A stretch of 64,000 bases of DNA from Lachnospiraceae bacterium (GTDB lineage: Bacteria > Bacillota > Clostridia > Lachnospirales > Lachnospiraceae). The position numbers and the translations under genes are program-made. Within the stretch, counting starts at the first letter, position 1. Each line of letters opens with the position of its first letter. The DNA lies in the NCBI GenBank assembly GCA_017433725.1, contig JAFRGQ010000076.1, positions 1 to 64,000 of the forward strand, in the 5' to 3' direction. Below the pieces are notes generated by a model. That model had not been told where the DNA came from, did no database searches, and worked only from the letters and a program-made list of their open reading frames with translations. Below, one piece after another: positions 56,750 to 64,000 of the stretch.

Positions 56750-56768
56750 CATATTTCATTATATCCGA

Positions 56769-57929
56769 TCAAAGTGCTGCTCTGTAAATAGCGATAATGT
56801 CATCCTTCTCAAGCGGCACGAACGATCCCTTGGATCCCTCGGCTGCTTTCGCAGCCATCTCCTCGAAATACTTCTCATCTTCGATTCCGACCTCGCGGAG
56901 CGTCGCCGGAATATGAAGCTCATTCACAAAAAACTCTCTCGTCTTTTCGATAGCCGCCTTAGCGACTTCCATGTCATCATCTCCTGCGATACCCCACACA
57001 TTGCGTCCGTACTCCGCGAACTTGGCAGACGTTTCCTCGTTCAGGGCAAACTCCATCCAGTGCGGCGTCAGGATAGCAAGGCCTTCGCCGTGTGTGATGT
57101 CATAATATGCTGACAGCTCGTGTTCCATCGGATGCACGCACCATGCGACCTCTGCACCGTCGCTCAGAAGACCGTTGATTGCATTGCTGGATGCCCACAT
57201 GAGGTTCGCACGCGCATCATAATTATCCGGTTCAGCTATAGCGATCGGTCCGTACTTTATGCAGGTCTTCAGAACGCTCTCACAGAAACGGGCCTGAAGG
57301 TATGCGCCTTCCACATTTGTAAAATAGTTCTCGAACGTATGGCTCATGATATCTGCCGTACCCGCAGCGGTCTGTTTCGGAGACACGGAAAATGTATATT
57401 CCGGATCACAGATAGACATAACAGGCTTGAAGAACGGTGACGCTGTTCCCCACTTTTCATGCTTGCCGAGATCGGAAATGACTGCGAACGGATCCATCTC
57501 GGATCCGGTAGCCGCAAGCGTAAGGACCGTATAAATCGGCAGCGCCTTCAGAATATATCTCGGATGAATGACAAGGCTCCACGGATCGCCGCCGTAAAGT
57601 GCTCCCCCTGCGATGACCTTCGCCGCGTCGATGACGGAACCGCCGCCGACCGCAAGTACCATGTTGACCTTATTATCTTTACAGATCTTCACGCCTTCAC
57701 GCACAGACTCGATTCTAGGATTCGGCTCCACGCCCGGCAATTCATAGATACGAAGCCCTGCTGCTCTGAGGATGCTGTACACCTTGTTGTAAAGTCCGTT
57801 CTTCTTAATGCTTCCCCCTCCGTATACAAGAAGTACTTTCGAACCGCTTTCCTTGAGCTCTGCAAGGTGCTTGATCTGACCTTTTCCAAAGTAGACCTTC
57901 GTAGGAATGGAATGCGTAAAGTTATTCAT
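56769..57929 (-). CDS. iron-containing alcohol dehydrogenase (butanol dehydrogenase type)
   Basis: A 386-residue group III dehydrogenase of the BdhA/YqhD type, which reduces aldehydes with NAD(P)H. Start MNNFTHSIPTKVYFGKGQ (ATG 57929 after AAAGGAG). GGGSIKK and GGGSVIDAAK are the nucleotide-binding loops; the metal site uses Asp and His residues in the MSHTFENYF and HPMEHELSAYYDITHGEG regions. It lies 45 bases after the SseB gene on the same strand. It fits fermentative alcohol formation. Confidence 0.93.
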   Translation of the reverse strand: MNNFTHSIPTKVYFGKGQIKHLAELKESGSKVLLVYGGGSIKKNGLYNKVYSILRAAGLRIYELPGVEPNPRIESVREGVKICKDNKVNMVLAVGGGSVIDAAKVIAGGALYGGDPWSLVIHPRYILKALPIYTVLTLAATGSEMDPFAVISDLGKHEKWGTASPFFKPVMSICDPEYTFSVSPKQTAAGTADIMSHTFENYFTNVEGAYLQARFCESVLKTCIKYGPIAIAEPDNYDARANLMWASSNAINGLLSDGAEVAWCVHPMEHELSAYYDITHGEGLAILTPHWMEFALNEETSAKFAEYGRNVWGIAGDDDMEVAKAAIEKTREFFVNELHIPATLREVGIEDEKYFEEMAAKAAEGSKGSFVPLEKDDIIAIYRAAL

Positions 57930-57974
57930 CTCTTTCTCCTTTCGATATATATTCATTCAAGTTTATGTCTCTGA

Positions 57975-58754
57975 TTACGATGTGTATCCTGTCGTATCCG
58001 GTTCTTTTGCAAGATCCTGCGCTGCCTGTGCGTCCGGTCTCGGGACAGGTTTCACGAGCTTCTCAAGCAGCTCTCTCTTAAGAAGCAGGCTCTTACTGTT
58101 CGGATTGATGACCAATGCGCTGATCTTCGGGCTTGCCACGACTGTCTGCGCGCAATGACCTGACGGAACCTGGATCCATATGAACTGCTTCGTCATCTCC
58201 TTCGGAATCTCATCGCGGTTCGTAAAGCTGGAATATATAAGCTCATCGTCTTTTGTCTTGATGAGCTGTGGAGCCAGGCGTACCGGATCCTTGGGAGCAT
58301 ACTTTTGCCCGTTCTTTTGTGCTTCCTGCATGGCAGCTGCGTCATTCTTACTCATCTGCATGCGCATCGGGACCCATAGCCAGCAATTGGTCAGTGAATC
58401 CAGTACTGATTTGAAGCTGTCTTCAGTCCTGACCTCATGATGTCGCTGAATAAGATAAGAGAGCACCATACCATCGCTGTCACGCTTTTTGGTGAGTTCT
58501 TCCTGCTGTGCCTTTCTTTCAGCAAGCTGTTCAGGCGTAAGTTTCTGCGGTGCATCTGCTGCAGGCGTACTCAATTCGGCTTCATCTGACTCCGATGTAT
58601 CTGCGGAAACCGCTCCCTCAGAATTCTCAGAAATCGCTTTCCCTGCCCCTGTCTCCGGAGCTGCAGATTCCGCTGCTATCGTTGTTCCGACTGCTTCGTC
58701 TGCTGTCAATTCATTATCTTTATTGCTTTTTTTAAAGAAATCAAAAAAACCCAT
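57975..58754 (-). CDS. SseB-domain protein
   Basis: A 259-residue protein. The first 90 residues are low-complexity and acidic (Ala/Glu/Ser/Asp), followed by a charged helix (LAERKAQQEELTKKRD) and an SseB N-terminal-like domain (residues about 110-245: CWLWVPMRM, IPKEMTKQFIWIQVP). SseB-domain proteins of Firmicutes have no established function. The N-terminal MGFFDFFKKS motif is common in this group and may be a membrane-associating helix. It is upstream of, and possibly co-transcribed with, the alcohol dehydrogenase gene. Confidence 0.75.
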   Translation of the reverse strand: MGFFDFFKKSNKDNELTADEAVGTTIAAESAAPETGAGKAISENSEGAVSADTSESDEAELSTPAADAPQKLTPEQLAERKAQQEELTKKRDSDGMVLSYLIQRHHEVRTEDSFKSVLDSLTNCWLWVPMRMQMSKNDAAAMQEAQKNGQKYAPKDPVRLAPQLIKTKDDELIYSSFTNRDEIPKEMTKQFIWIQVPSGHCAQTVVASPKISALVINPNSKSLLLKRELLEKLVKPVPRPDAQAAQDLAKEPDTTGYTS

Positions 58755-58995
58755 ATTCTCTTCCTTCCTGAACCGGTCATCCTGCCGGTATCATTCAAAC
58801 TGCCGTCCTATATAGTTTACCGTATTCCCCAAAATAATACCACTCATAGTATTATTCAAAAGCAAAATTTGTCTGTTGTTTTTTGGATTTCGGCAAGAAA
58901 TAAGCCACGGTGTATTGTATAGTATAACCAGTTCCGAAGCGACGGACAAAAGCTTCGAGAACTCATAGCCTTCCCTTTTTTTTGCAGCATATAAG

Positions 58996-59035
58996 AAAAC
59001 CCCACGGAGGAATAGCCAGCCGCCGAGGGGTTTTT
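58996..59035 (-). terminator. terminator of the HD-domain gene
   Basis: AAAACCCC and GGGGTTTT with inner CGG/CCG pairs form a stem, with T-rich flanks on both strands. It is about 95 bases after the HD gene stop. The remaining 58755-58995 spacer has promoter-like TATACT/TACAAT sequences facing sseB, but no gene that I can support. Confidence 0.65.
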
Positions 59036-59130
59036 CTGCATCATATTTTTCATTACAGGACAGGCATCCAACCTGTCACAATCACGAGCAATCTTCCGGA
59101 AGGAACATACCGTACATCAGTGCTTTACCT

Positions 59131-59649
59131 TCAGGCAGTTTCCTTCTGCATATGCTTCGCTTTCTTCAACATCTCGGCCTTATTCTTCTCTGCCGATCTG
59201 ATGATTTCCCTGACAGCGCAGATCTTATCTGCAAGCGTGACAATGTAAGCTTCTCTGTGATGCGGCGGGACCGGCGTCACAGGCCACATATGGTGCGCGA
59301 TCACGTCCTTTTCAATGTCTGTCAGACCACCGAGGAGCTTATCAGCCACAACAACAGAATCTTTCGGGTGTCTGTAGCAGCAGACAAAGTTGTTTGCGAA
59401 CTTATCATATCTTCCGAGAATACCGAGATCATGGCACAGGGCGCCGCGGATCATCTGCTCTTCATTTACAGAAATCTTCAGACTTTTCAGTCGTCTGCTG
59501 ATAGCGAGAGCCGTACAGGCAACTTCCATACTGTGTGCACCGACCGTTGTCTTGTCATGATGTATCTGTGAAAGAGCTTTATCGAATGATTCTGTTTTAA
59601 GTATTGTCTTTCCTATCTTGTTGACATCTCTGACGACCGATTCTTTCAT
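59131..59649 (-). CDS. HD-domain phosphohydrolase
   Basis: A 172-residue HD-superfamily protein. Metal ligands are visible in the order HSMEVACTALAIS, CHDLG (the HD pair), YRHPKDSVVVAD, HHMWP and the Asp in LADKICAVREII. This arrangement is typical of small uncharacterised HD enzymes that act on nucleotides or signalling nucleotides; the substrate is unknown. The gene is monocistronic, with a terminator about 95 bases downstream. Length is normal for the group. Confidence 0.88.
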   Translation of the reverse strand: MKESVVRDVNKIGKTILKTESFDKALSQIHHDKTTVGAHSMEVACTALAISRRLKSLKISVNEEQMIRGALCHDLGILGRYDKFANNFVCCYRHPKDSVVVADKLLGGLTDIEKDVIAHHMWPVTPVPPHHREAYIVTLADKICAVREIIRSAEKNKAEMLKKAKHMQKETA

Positions 59650-59753
59650 GTGTTTGCGGAAAACCTCCTTATACTTTGGATTAGGCTAATTTTATTCCAA
59701 TTTATGCGGTTTGTCACGTGCGATGCATAAGTTCACAAACTTTTAACGAAAAA

Positions 59754-59845
59754 GGCTGCAGCATTAAGCGACGCCTCAATATATAGCAGACATTGGCAAA
59801 GAAAATCTGCTTCATACTGCGGCTTTGTGCCTTAATGCTACAGCC
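59754..59845 (-). terminator. terminator of the nhaC-like gene
   Basis: A 15-bp stem with one mismatch (59754-59768/59831-59845) is followed by TTTTTCG on the minus strand, 30 bases after the stop. Its large branched loop resembles the terminator at 56652-56749. Confidence 0.75.
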
Positions 59846-59874
59846 ACGAATATTAATATTCTACTATGACGAAC

Positions 59875-61428
59875 TTACTTCTCCGGAGCTGCCTCCGGAG
59901 CTGCCTCCGCAGCACCATCTGCCTGCTTTGCTTTGTTTCCATAGAATAAATAGTGCAGCATGATCATAACAAGGAACGTCAGAACAACGCCTATAATGAG
60001 AGAAACCGCGGCATTCTGAATAAATCCTGCAATCATGTATGTCACAAAGGAAATTGCCGCTACTGTCAAAGCATAGGGCATCTGCGTCGATACATGCGCA
60101 ATGTGATCGCACTGAGCGCCGGCCGAAGACATGATTGTTGTGTCGGAAATCGGTGAGCAGTGATCTCCGCATACAGCACCTGCCATGCAGGCCGATACAC
60201 AAATAACTGCCAGCGGATTACCGCTCTCGAGCGGGAACGCGTTGAGGCAGATCGGAATCAGGATGCCGAAAGTACCCCAGGATGTACCCGTTGCGAACGA
60301 AAGACCTACCGCAATCAGGAAAACAATAGCCGGCAGGAAGTTCTGGAGAGACTGCGCACTGCCGCTTACAACACCTGCAACGTATGTATCTGCACCGAGG
60401 CCGAGTGTAACTCCCTTCAGCGTCCAGGCAAGAACAAGTATCATGATAGCCGGAACCATGGCCTTGAAACCTTCCGTAAGGCAGTCCATGCATTCCTTGA
60501 ATTTCAGAACACCCCTAAGAATGTATCCCACGATCGTGATTGCCATAGCGACAAAAGATCCGAGAACAAGGCCTACAGATGCATCGCTGTTGGCAAATGC
60601 ATTAACAAAGCTTTCCCCTTCAAAGAAACCTCCGGAATAAATCATTCCGATAACGCAGCAAATGATAAGTGACACGATCGGAAGAACCAGATCCAGCACT
60701 TTTCCCTTGCCTTTTACTGCCTCGGTGGAAGCGACAGGAGCCGCCACTGTAAAGATATCGCCGTTTCCGGCATTTCTCTCATGTGTAGCCATCGGGCCGT
60801 AGTCGATCTTCATGATCGTGATAGAGACCATCATAATAATTGTAAGCAGGGCATAGTAATTATACGGAATTGCACGAATAAACAGAACAAGACCGTTCGT
60901 TCCTTCGGGCGAGAATGCGGAGACAGCCGCAGCCCAGGATGAGATCGGTGCGATGATACATACCGGCGCGGCGGTCGCATCGATGAGATATGCAAGTTTC
61001 GCGCGCGATACCTGATGTCTGTCTGTGACAGGTCTCATAACGGACCCGACCGTAAGACAGTTAAAATAATCGTCGATGAATATAAGGCAGCCCAGAAGAA
61101 CTGTAGCCAGCTGTGCACCGACGCGTGTTTTAATATGAGTGGAAGCCCATTCACCGAAGGCAGCGGAACCGCCGGCCTTGTTCATCAGGGCGACCATGAT
61201 GCCGAGGAATACCAGAAATACCAGAATACCTACATTGTAGGAGTCTGAGATCTGTGCAATCATTCCGTCCGTGAAAATAGCGTTCAAAGTTCCGACAAAG
61301 CTGAAACCGGAGACGAACAGTCCACCGACAAGAATACCGACGAACAGAGAACTGTAGACCTCTTTTGTAATCAGTGCGAGCGCAATAGCGACGATTGGCG
61401 GGACGAGAGCCCAAAATGTACCGTTCAT
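59875..61428 (-). CDS. NhaC-family Na+/H+ antiporter
   Basis: A 517-residue transporter with about 12 helices. The NhaC-type motif LIFIDDYFNCLTVGSVMRP (about residues 115-133) and the repeat-half motif FATGTSWGTFGILIPICLN with later GDHCSPISDTTIMSSAGA are present. Related proteins exchange Na+ and H+ or malate and lactate, so the exact substrates are unsure. The C-terminal tail is Ala/Glu/Pro-rich. GGGGGAAAAC precedes the ATG, and an extended -10 TGCTATACT lies about 40 bases upstream. Confidence 0.9.
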   Translation of the reverse strand: MNGTFWALVPPIVAIALALITKEVYSSLFVGILVGGLFVSGFSFVGTLNAIFTDGMIAQISDSYNVGILVFLVFLGIMVALMNKAGGSAAFGEWASTHIKTRVGAQLATVLLGCLIFIDDYFNCLTVGSVMRPVTDRHQVSRAKLAYLIDATAAPVCIIAPISSWAAAVSAFSPEGTNGLVLFIRAIPYNYYALLTIIMMVSITIMKIDYGPMATHERNAGNGDIFTVAAPVASTEAVKGKGKVLDLVLPIVSLIICCVIGMIYSGGFFEGESFVNAFANSDASVGLVLGSFVAMAITIVGYILRGVLKFKECMDCLTEGFKAMVPAIMILVLAWTLKGVTLGLGADTYVAGVVSGSAQSLQNFLPAIVFLIAVGLSFATGTSWGTFGILIPICLNAFPLESGNPLAVICVSACMAGAVCGDHCSPISDTTIMSSAGAQCDHIAHVSTQMPYALTVAAISFVTYMIAGFIQNAAVSLIIGVVLTFLVMIMLHYLFYGNKAKQADGAAEAAPEAAPEK

Positions 61429-61480
61429 AGAGTTTTCCCCCTTAAAATAAGAAATCAGGCTTTAGTATAGCACAACTTTA

Positions 61481-61523
61481 AAGAGATGGTGCAACTTTCT
61501 TTAAAAGAATTACACCATCTCTT
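61481..61523 (-). terminator. hairpin between the cation efflux gene and nhaC-like gene
   Basis: A perfect 11-bp stem (61481-61491/61513-61523). On the minus strand its second arm contains TTGCAC, the likely -35 of the nhaC-like promoter, so the hairpin and promoter overlap. Confidence 0.5.
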
Positions 61524-61584
61524 GATTTTAGTCATATTAACGAATTATTTAGGTAAAATGACCACCTTGAAAGCCGGCTGTGAT

Positions 61585-62496
61585 TCATTCAGGCAGATCC
61601 GGGAGATCCGGAATGAACTCAACATAAATCTGATCGAAATCATCCTTAAGATCCTGAATCACGAATTCCCGCAGCTTTGTCCAGTGCCGAACATCAATTA
61701 GAGAGGTATCAAGCGTCTCTCTAAGGTAAACTTCTATCCAGGTCTTGCGCCCGGTTTGAATAACGTCGATGAATGTCGCCTCGTACGGCAGGCCTTCCAA
61801 ATCGCGCTTTACAACTTCATGAACCTTTTCCATTACGTCCTGCGGCGGAGAGAAGAGCATCATTTGCTTAAATCCCCTGATAAGTTCCTGCACAGGTTCA
61901 ATGATAAGTAAAACGGACATGACTATAGCAACTACCGAGTCGATGTAGGGTGCGAGCGGAGCAAGAACAGAGTCTCCGAGAAGATTTTGCGCGAGGAAAG
62001 CGACCGCGATACCACAGCTTCCCACAATATCGGTCTTCCACAGATAGAGTTCAGCATGGATCGTCGGGGATTCATACTTACGGCTCATATGCTGCAGAAA
62101 GAGATACATGAGTATACTCCCGATACAGAGAGCAATCTCGAACGTTGCGATCCCCCCAAGATTGACCAGATGCCCGCCGCTGAGGATGACATTCACATTG
62201 GTATTGACCATAACAAGAATCAATGCCAGAAGCACCATGTATTTGATGATCAGGAACAGGGATTCCACCTGCGCGTATCCATACGGGTGACGTTCACTGA
62301 CCGGTCTGTAGAGGAGCGGTACGAGTACAAGAAACGGTCCCATCATAAAGAGTTCCGCTGAATCGAAGATCGCATCCATCAGAATGGAATATGAGTGCAG
62401 TATGATGGCCATAAGCACTTCTGCCCCCGAGAGGACACAGCTTCCCAGAAATGAGAATCGCAGAATACGCTTTTCCAGTTCTTCTCGATTGTTCAT
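61585..62496 (-). CDS. cation diffusion facilitator family transporter
   Basis: A 303-residue CDF protein with six hydrophobic helices and a C-terminal cytoplasmic domain (residues about 215-303). DAIFDSAELF in helix 2 and HAELYLWKTDIVGS in helix 5 carry the Asp/His residues of the transport site, though the helix 2 motif departs from the usual H/DxxxD. The family exports Zn, Fe, Mn or Cd; substrate cannot be decided here. It lies divergent to the LysR regulator across a 157-bp spacer, suggesting control by it. Confidence 0.85.
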   Translation of the reverse strand: MNNREELEKRILRFSFLGSCVLSGAEVLMAIILHSYSILMDAIFDSAELFMMGPFLVLVPLLYRPVSERHPYGYAQVESLFLIIKYMVLLALILVMVNTNVNVILSGGHLVNLGGIATFEIALCIGSILMYLFLQHMSRKYESPTIHAELYLWKTDIVGSCGIAVAFLAQNLLGDSVLAPLAPYIDSVVAIVMSVLLIIEPVQELIRGFKQMMLFSPPQDVMEKVHEVVKRDLEGLPYEATFIDVIQTGRKTWIEVYLRETLDTSLIDVRHWTKLREFVIQDLKDDFDQIYVEFIPDLPDLPE

Positions 62497-62653
62497 GGGA
62501 CTGCCTCCTTCATTTCATTCTTGCGTGGTTGAGTGAATTCTAAAGCATCCGGATTAGGATGTCAATGTCTCCGGCGAACTTGACAAATGAGCGGCATAAG
62601 GATACTATAATCCTATCTTTTCAGTAGGTAAATGCATATAAGGAGGAACGCTT

Positions 62654-63553
62654 ATGACTCTTCAGCAAATGCGCTACGCCGTTGAAATCGCCGACTGCGG
62701 CAGCATCAATGAAGCAGCCAAAAAGCTCTTCATTTCGCAGCCGTCCCTCTCCGGTACCATGAAAGATCTCGAAAACGAGCTGGATATCACGCTCTTCCTG
62801 CGCTCCAACAGAGGCATCACCATCACCCCGGAAGGAACGGAGTTTCTCGGATACGCCAGGCAGATCCTTGAACAGTATCATCTGATTGAAGACAAATTCA
62901 TTTCCCCTAAGCCACACCGCAAGAAATTCAGCGTCTCCATGCAGCACTACACGTTCGCAGTTCAGGCCTTCATCCGCCTCGTTAAAAGACATCAAGATCA
63001 CCAGTACGCCTTTGCGGTCCATGAAACACGGACCTACGAAGTGATCCGCAATGTCTCTACTCTAAGCAGCGAGATAGGCGTCCTCTACATTAATGACTTC
63101 AACCGTAAGGTACTCATGAAACTATTCCGAGACAGTGATCTGGAATTCATCCCCTTATTCGATTGTCCTATTTCCGTATATTTCTGGAAAAATCACCCGC
63201 TTGCGGAAATGAATTCCATAGCAATTGAACAGTTGAAGCCCTACCCGTGTCTGTCATTTGAGCAGGGCGAGAACAATTCCTTCCATTTTGCGGAGGAGGT
63301 GCTCTCCACCTACGATTATGACCAGATCATCAAGGCGGATGACCGCGCTACCATGCTGAACCTGATGGTCGGTCTCAACGCCTACACCCTGTGTTCGGGC
63401 ATTATCTGCGAGGATCTGAACGGGGAATATTACCGTGCTGTCCCGTTGGAGACGGACGACACGATGACAATCGGGTATATTAAGAAGAAACGTCTGCCGC
63501 TCTCGCAGCTGGCTGAGGAGTATGTCCGGGAGCTGCTGACTTACGGGGAGTAA
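62654..63553 (+). CDS. LysR-family transcriptional regulator
   Basis: A 299-residue LysR protein. The N-terminal winged HTH (MTLQQMRYAVEIADCGSINE, with AAKKLFISQPSLSGTMKDLE) is followed by a long linker helix and a periplasmic-binding-like effector domain (residues about 90-295). AAGGAGGAACGCTT lies before the ATG. TTGACA and TATAAT occur upstream with a 20-base gap, and an AGGAT/ATCCT inverted repeat overlaps the latter, a plausible autoregulatory site. Its divergent neighbour is the CDF transporter. Effector unknown. Confidence 0.92.
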   Translation: MTLQQMRYAVEIADCGSINEAAKKLFISQPSLSGTMKDLENELDITLFLRSNRGITITPEGTEFLGYARQILEQYHLIEDKFISPKPHRKKFSVSMQHYTFAVQAFIRLVKRHQDHQYAFAVHETRTYEVIRNVSTLSSEIGVLYINDFNRKVLMKLFRDSDLEFIPLFDCPISVYFWKNHPLAEMNSIAIEQLKPYPCLSFEQGENNSFHFAEEVLSTYDYDQIIKADDRATMLNLMVGLNAYTLCSGIICEDLNGEYYRAVPLETDDTMTIGYIKKKRLPLSQLAEEYVRELLTYGE

Positions 63554-63731
63554 GTAACTATGCTTTTGATAATTGCGGCAGTATTCAGGCTCAAAACAGA
63601 ATGCCTGCGTTGAGAATATATCTATAGGATTTGGCGGAAATCTATGCTATGATTAGGATTGGTTTTGCGCTGTCGAATAAATGCATAATACGCAAAGCAT
63701 ATAAATGAAGTAATAAGCAGTGAGGTAAAAT

Positions 63732-64000
63732 ATGTCCAAAAACAAATATAACGGAAAAATGCGTCCATCCGCCGGACAAAATCCGAGAGGTAAAGTCTCC
63801 CAGAAGTCTCTTGCCATCATCTCTGTCTGTGCGATCATACTCGGAATCTTCATCACTGCACAGGAATATCTGGACAGACATTCACTGGCAGCTTCCGCAG
63901 CCGAGGCCACTGTCACGGAAACCCTCGCAGAAGTTGTCAAAACAATTCCCGCCTATGCACAAACGATGACTGCCGGCAGTTCCGAGGCTGATGCACTTAC
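63732..64000 (+). CDS. membrane-anchored or exported protein, N-terminal part only
   Basis: A frame opening MSKNKYNGKMRPSAGQ (ATG 63732, GAGG 6 bases before) that runs open to the window edge (89 residues seen). A basic, polar N-terminus of about 25 residues is followed by one hydrophobic helix (about 27-43, LAIISVCAIILGIFITA) and then an Ala/Thr/Glu-rich segment. This is a signal-anchor or exported-protein N-terminus; the functional domain lies outside the window. A minus-strand open frame over the same bases is an antisense shadow. Confidence 0.7.
   Translation, partial: MSKNKYNGKMRPSAGQNPRGKVSQKSLAIISVCAIILGIFITAQEYLDRHSLAASAAEATVTETLAEVVKTIPAYAQTMTAGSSEADAL

Noticed and set aside
58856..59071. 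71-codon minus-strand frame between sseB and the HD gene
   Set aside because: It runs through a terminator stem and promoter-like sequence, lacks a ribosome site and has no recognisable features.

Overview
The window looks like the chromosome of an anaerobic, low-to-mid GC Gram-positive bacterium of the Clostridia, probably Lachnospiraceae-like. The evidence is the gene order rpmG-secE-nusG-rplK-rplA-rplJ-rplL-rpoB-rpoC-rpsL-rpsG-fusA-tuf, strong AGGAGG ribosome binding sites, sigma-A type promoters with 17-base spacers, and anaerobe-type genes (Hyp and HydE maturases, iron alcohol dehydrogenase, NhaC). The taxonomic call is inference; no 16S gene is present.

Layout: (1) 1-4700 is one end of an integrated mobile element: a RepA-like ATPase running off the edge, tyrosine integrase, excisionase-like protein, a divergent XRE repressor with a coupled 46-residue protein, and a cargo membrane protein. 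It abuts the tuf terminator. (2) 4781-21594, minus strand, is the translation/transcription block. It is ordinary except that fusA carries an in-frame TAA at codon 7 of its natural reading frame. (3) 21757-24916 holds a DUF308 membrane protein and a DUF2974 hydrolase with a 14-residue repeat region.

(4) 25104-37904, minus strand, is the most interesting region. In transcription order it has a TM1266-type regulator, HydE, two nitrogenase-component-1-like proteins, a NifH-like reductase, two further component-1-like proteins, and HypF, HypC, HypD and HypE. The four component-1-like proteins form two paralogous pairs, as NifDK and NifEN do. The gene set joins a nitrogenase-like reductase system to both known Fe-CO/CN assembly chemistries, yet no hydrogenase, HypA/HypB, HydF/HydG or NifB is present. 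I propose an undescribed metallocofactor enzyme system. The operon is preceded by an extended -10 promoter and a leader of about 260 nt ending in a strong intrinsic terminator, suggesting control by attenuation.

(5) 38302-42438 holds a DeoR regulator, a DgkA-type kinase, an AI-2E family permease, a DtxR/MntR-like regulator and a NUDIX hydrolase. (6) 42532-52250, minus strand, encodes an Mrp/Mbh-like cation-proton antiporter module with four different ND2/4/5-type subunits but no redox module. (7) 52911-64000 holds a fused CydDC-like ABC exporter, iron alcohol dehydrogenase, SseB-domain protein, HD hydrolase, NhaC antiporter, cation efflux protein, LysR regulator and the start of a membrane-anchored protein.

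An identical 82-bp palindromic element occurs twice in opposite orientation (30302-30383 and 50578-50659). In the second copy it supplies the stop codon of one antiporter gene and the ribosome binding site of the next. Perfect short hairpins are common between genes.
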